Positions 63,195 to 64,000 of a DNA stretch of 64,000 nucleotides are shown here, piece by piece. The notes under the pieces are model-generated. The model was not told the DNA's origin and searched no databases. It saw only the letters and a program-made list of their open reading frames with translations. This DNA comes from Thalassotalea euphylliae. GTDB taxonomy: Bacteria > Pseudomonadota > Gammaproteobacteria > Enterobacterales > Alteromonadaceae. The position numbers were made by a program, and so were the translations under genes. Within the stretch, counting starts at the first letter, position 1. Each line of letters starts with the position of its first letter. Where the stretch lies: NCBI RefSeq assembly GCF_003390375.1, contig NZ_QUOT01000001.1, positions 1,612,001 to 1,676,000 of the forward strand. Reading direction: 5' to 3'.

Positions 63195-64000
63195 TTATTC
63201 CGCTAGCGGACGCATATGCGGGAATAAAATCACGTCTTTAATGGTTGGCGAGTCAGTGAATAACATCACTAAACGGTCGATACCAATACCTTCACCGGCT
63301 GTTGGTGGCAAGCCGTACTCAAGCGCGTTGATGTAGTCTTCATCAAAGTGCATCGCTTCATCATCACCTGCGTCTTTCTCTTCCACTTGCTTACGGAAAC
63401 GTTCGGCTTGGTCTTCTGCATCGTTAAGCTCAGAGAAACCATTCGCTAACTCACGACCACCAACGAAGAATTCAAAACGGTCGGTAATGAATGGGTTTTC
63501 GTCGTTACGACGTGCCAGTGGCGATACTTCCCACGGGTATTCAGTGATAAACGTCGGCTGGTCAAGTAAGTGCTCAGCGACTTCTTCGAAGATTTCACAA
63601 ATGTACTTACCTGGACCCCATACTTTCGCCGCATCACCTTCTTTAACATGTGCTTTTTTCGCTAATGCTTTGATGGTGTCGAAGTTGTTTTCAGGGTCGC
63701 GCAGTGCCGCTTCATCTTCGCTGGTTACCATACCTTCAGGTGCGTATTTCAAAATCGCGTCAACCATAGATAAACGCGCGAATGGCTTACCAAAGTCGTA
63801 GAACTTCTCTTCTACCACTTCGCCTTCAGCGTTTTTCACGGTGTTGCGGATCACTGGGTTACCCATCACATCTTCCGCAAGCGTGCGTAGCATGTCTTCA
63901 GTTAAGTTCATTAAGTCATGGTAGTCAGCGTACGCTTGGTAGAATTCAATCATAGTGAATTCTGGGTTGTGACGTGTAGATAAGCCTTCGTTACGGAAGT
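63195..64000 (-). CDS. lysS: Lysyl-tRNA synthetase (class II), 3' part; 5' end outside the window
   Basis: LysS charges tRNA-Lys. The leftward frame enters at the right edge of the window and carries the class II motif 2 region, FRNEGLSTRHNPEFTMIEFY, then WEVSPLARRNDENPFITDRF. The motif 3 region GIGIDRLVMLFTDSPTIKDV ends in FPHMRPL. About 268 residues are visible. The N-terminal tRNA-binding domain is missing only because of the window end. There is no sign of truncation within the window. Confidence 0.97.
   Translation of the reverse strand, partial: FRNEGLSTRHNPEFTMIEFYQAYADYHDLMNLTEDMLRTLAEDVMGNPVIRNTVKNAEGEVVEEKFYDFGKPFARLSMVDAILKYAPEGMVTSEDEAALRDPENNFDTIKALAKKAHVKEGDAAKVWGPGKYICEIFEEVAEHLLDQPTFITEYPWEVSPLARRNDENPFITDRFEFFVGGRELANGFSELNDAEDQAERFRKQVEEKDAGDDEAMHFDEDYINALEYGLPPTAGEGIGIDRLVMLFTDSPTIKDVILFPHMRPLAE

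Noticed and set aside
1..64000. Defence islands, prophage, integrative elements or toxin-antitoxin pairs
   Set aside because: I looked for integrases, transposases, phage structural genes, cas, restriction-modification and retron-like features and found none; the only mobile-looking items are the short non-coding repeats.

Overview
This 64 kb window is chromosomal sequence from a marine gammaproteobacterium of the Alteromonadales, most likely Colwelliaceae (Colwellia or Thalassotalea type). The reasons are moderate-to-low GC, housekeeping blocks in gammaproteobacterial order (eno-pyrG, mazG-relA-rlmD-barA, acpS-pdxJ-recO-era-rnc-lepB-lepA-rseCBA-rpoE-nadB), lineage-typical families (DUF3718, DUF3019, DUF3820, DUF4202, class GN sortase) and interspersed repeats bounded by TACCAATT/AATTGGTA. 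I see no prophage, integron, CRISPR array, rRNA or tRNA.

Layout. 1-290: 5' part of yebG with a perfect LexA operator. 600-9600: a molybdenum block, with moeA facing left and a tightly packed rightward series moaA-mobA-moaB-moaC-moaD-moaE-modABC-moeB behind a likely Moco riboswitch. It covers cofactor synthesis and molybdate uptake in one apparent transcription unit. 9600-13300: an interspersed repeat, rmf (ribosome hibernation), maoP, a DUF3820 gene, an unrecognised protein with a duplicated domain, and msrA. 13400-19020: yghU, a PAS-PAS-GGDEF diguanylate cyclase, and a Gram-negative sortase with its VIT/VWA substrate. 19200-25240: small enzymes, then a leftward envelope-sensing block (MipA/OmpV, DUF3019, a beta-barrel protein, response regulator, sensor kinase). 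25500-29010: SRPBCC, VOC, an AlkD-like protein and a periplasmic-sensor diguanylate cyclase.

29100-43200 is mainly core: eno, pyrG, a DUF4202 gene, a third diguanylate cyclase, ybaN-like, mazG, relA, rlmD and, facing right, barA. 43300-53330 is a leftward core block: a small conserved-looking protein, acpS, pdxJ, recO, era, rnc, lepB, lepA, rseC, rseB, rseA, rpoE, with a sigma-E-type promoter ahead of rpoE. nadB diverges from rpoE. 55200-57800 holds ygfX, sdhE, ygfZ and slyD. 57900-64000 holds a DUF1232 gene, a small membrane coiled-coil protein, a TonB-domain protein, a secreted animal-type haem peroxidase lipoprotein, and the 3' part of lysS, which is cut by the window end.

Themes: molybdenum cofactor supply; envelope stress (RpoE/Rse, the two-component block, sortase); nutrient stress (RelA, MazG, RMF); and c-di-GMP signalling (three GGEEF cyclases, each with an RxxD inhibitory site). 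No obviously new defence or mobile system is visible. The least explained items are the duplicated-domain protein at 11.5-12.7 kb, the sortase pair with its degenerate sorting signal, the DUF3019 two-component block, the repeat family, and direct repeats upstream of maoP. All family assignments are from reading the translations; no database search was run.
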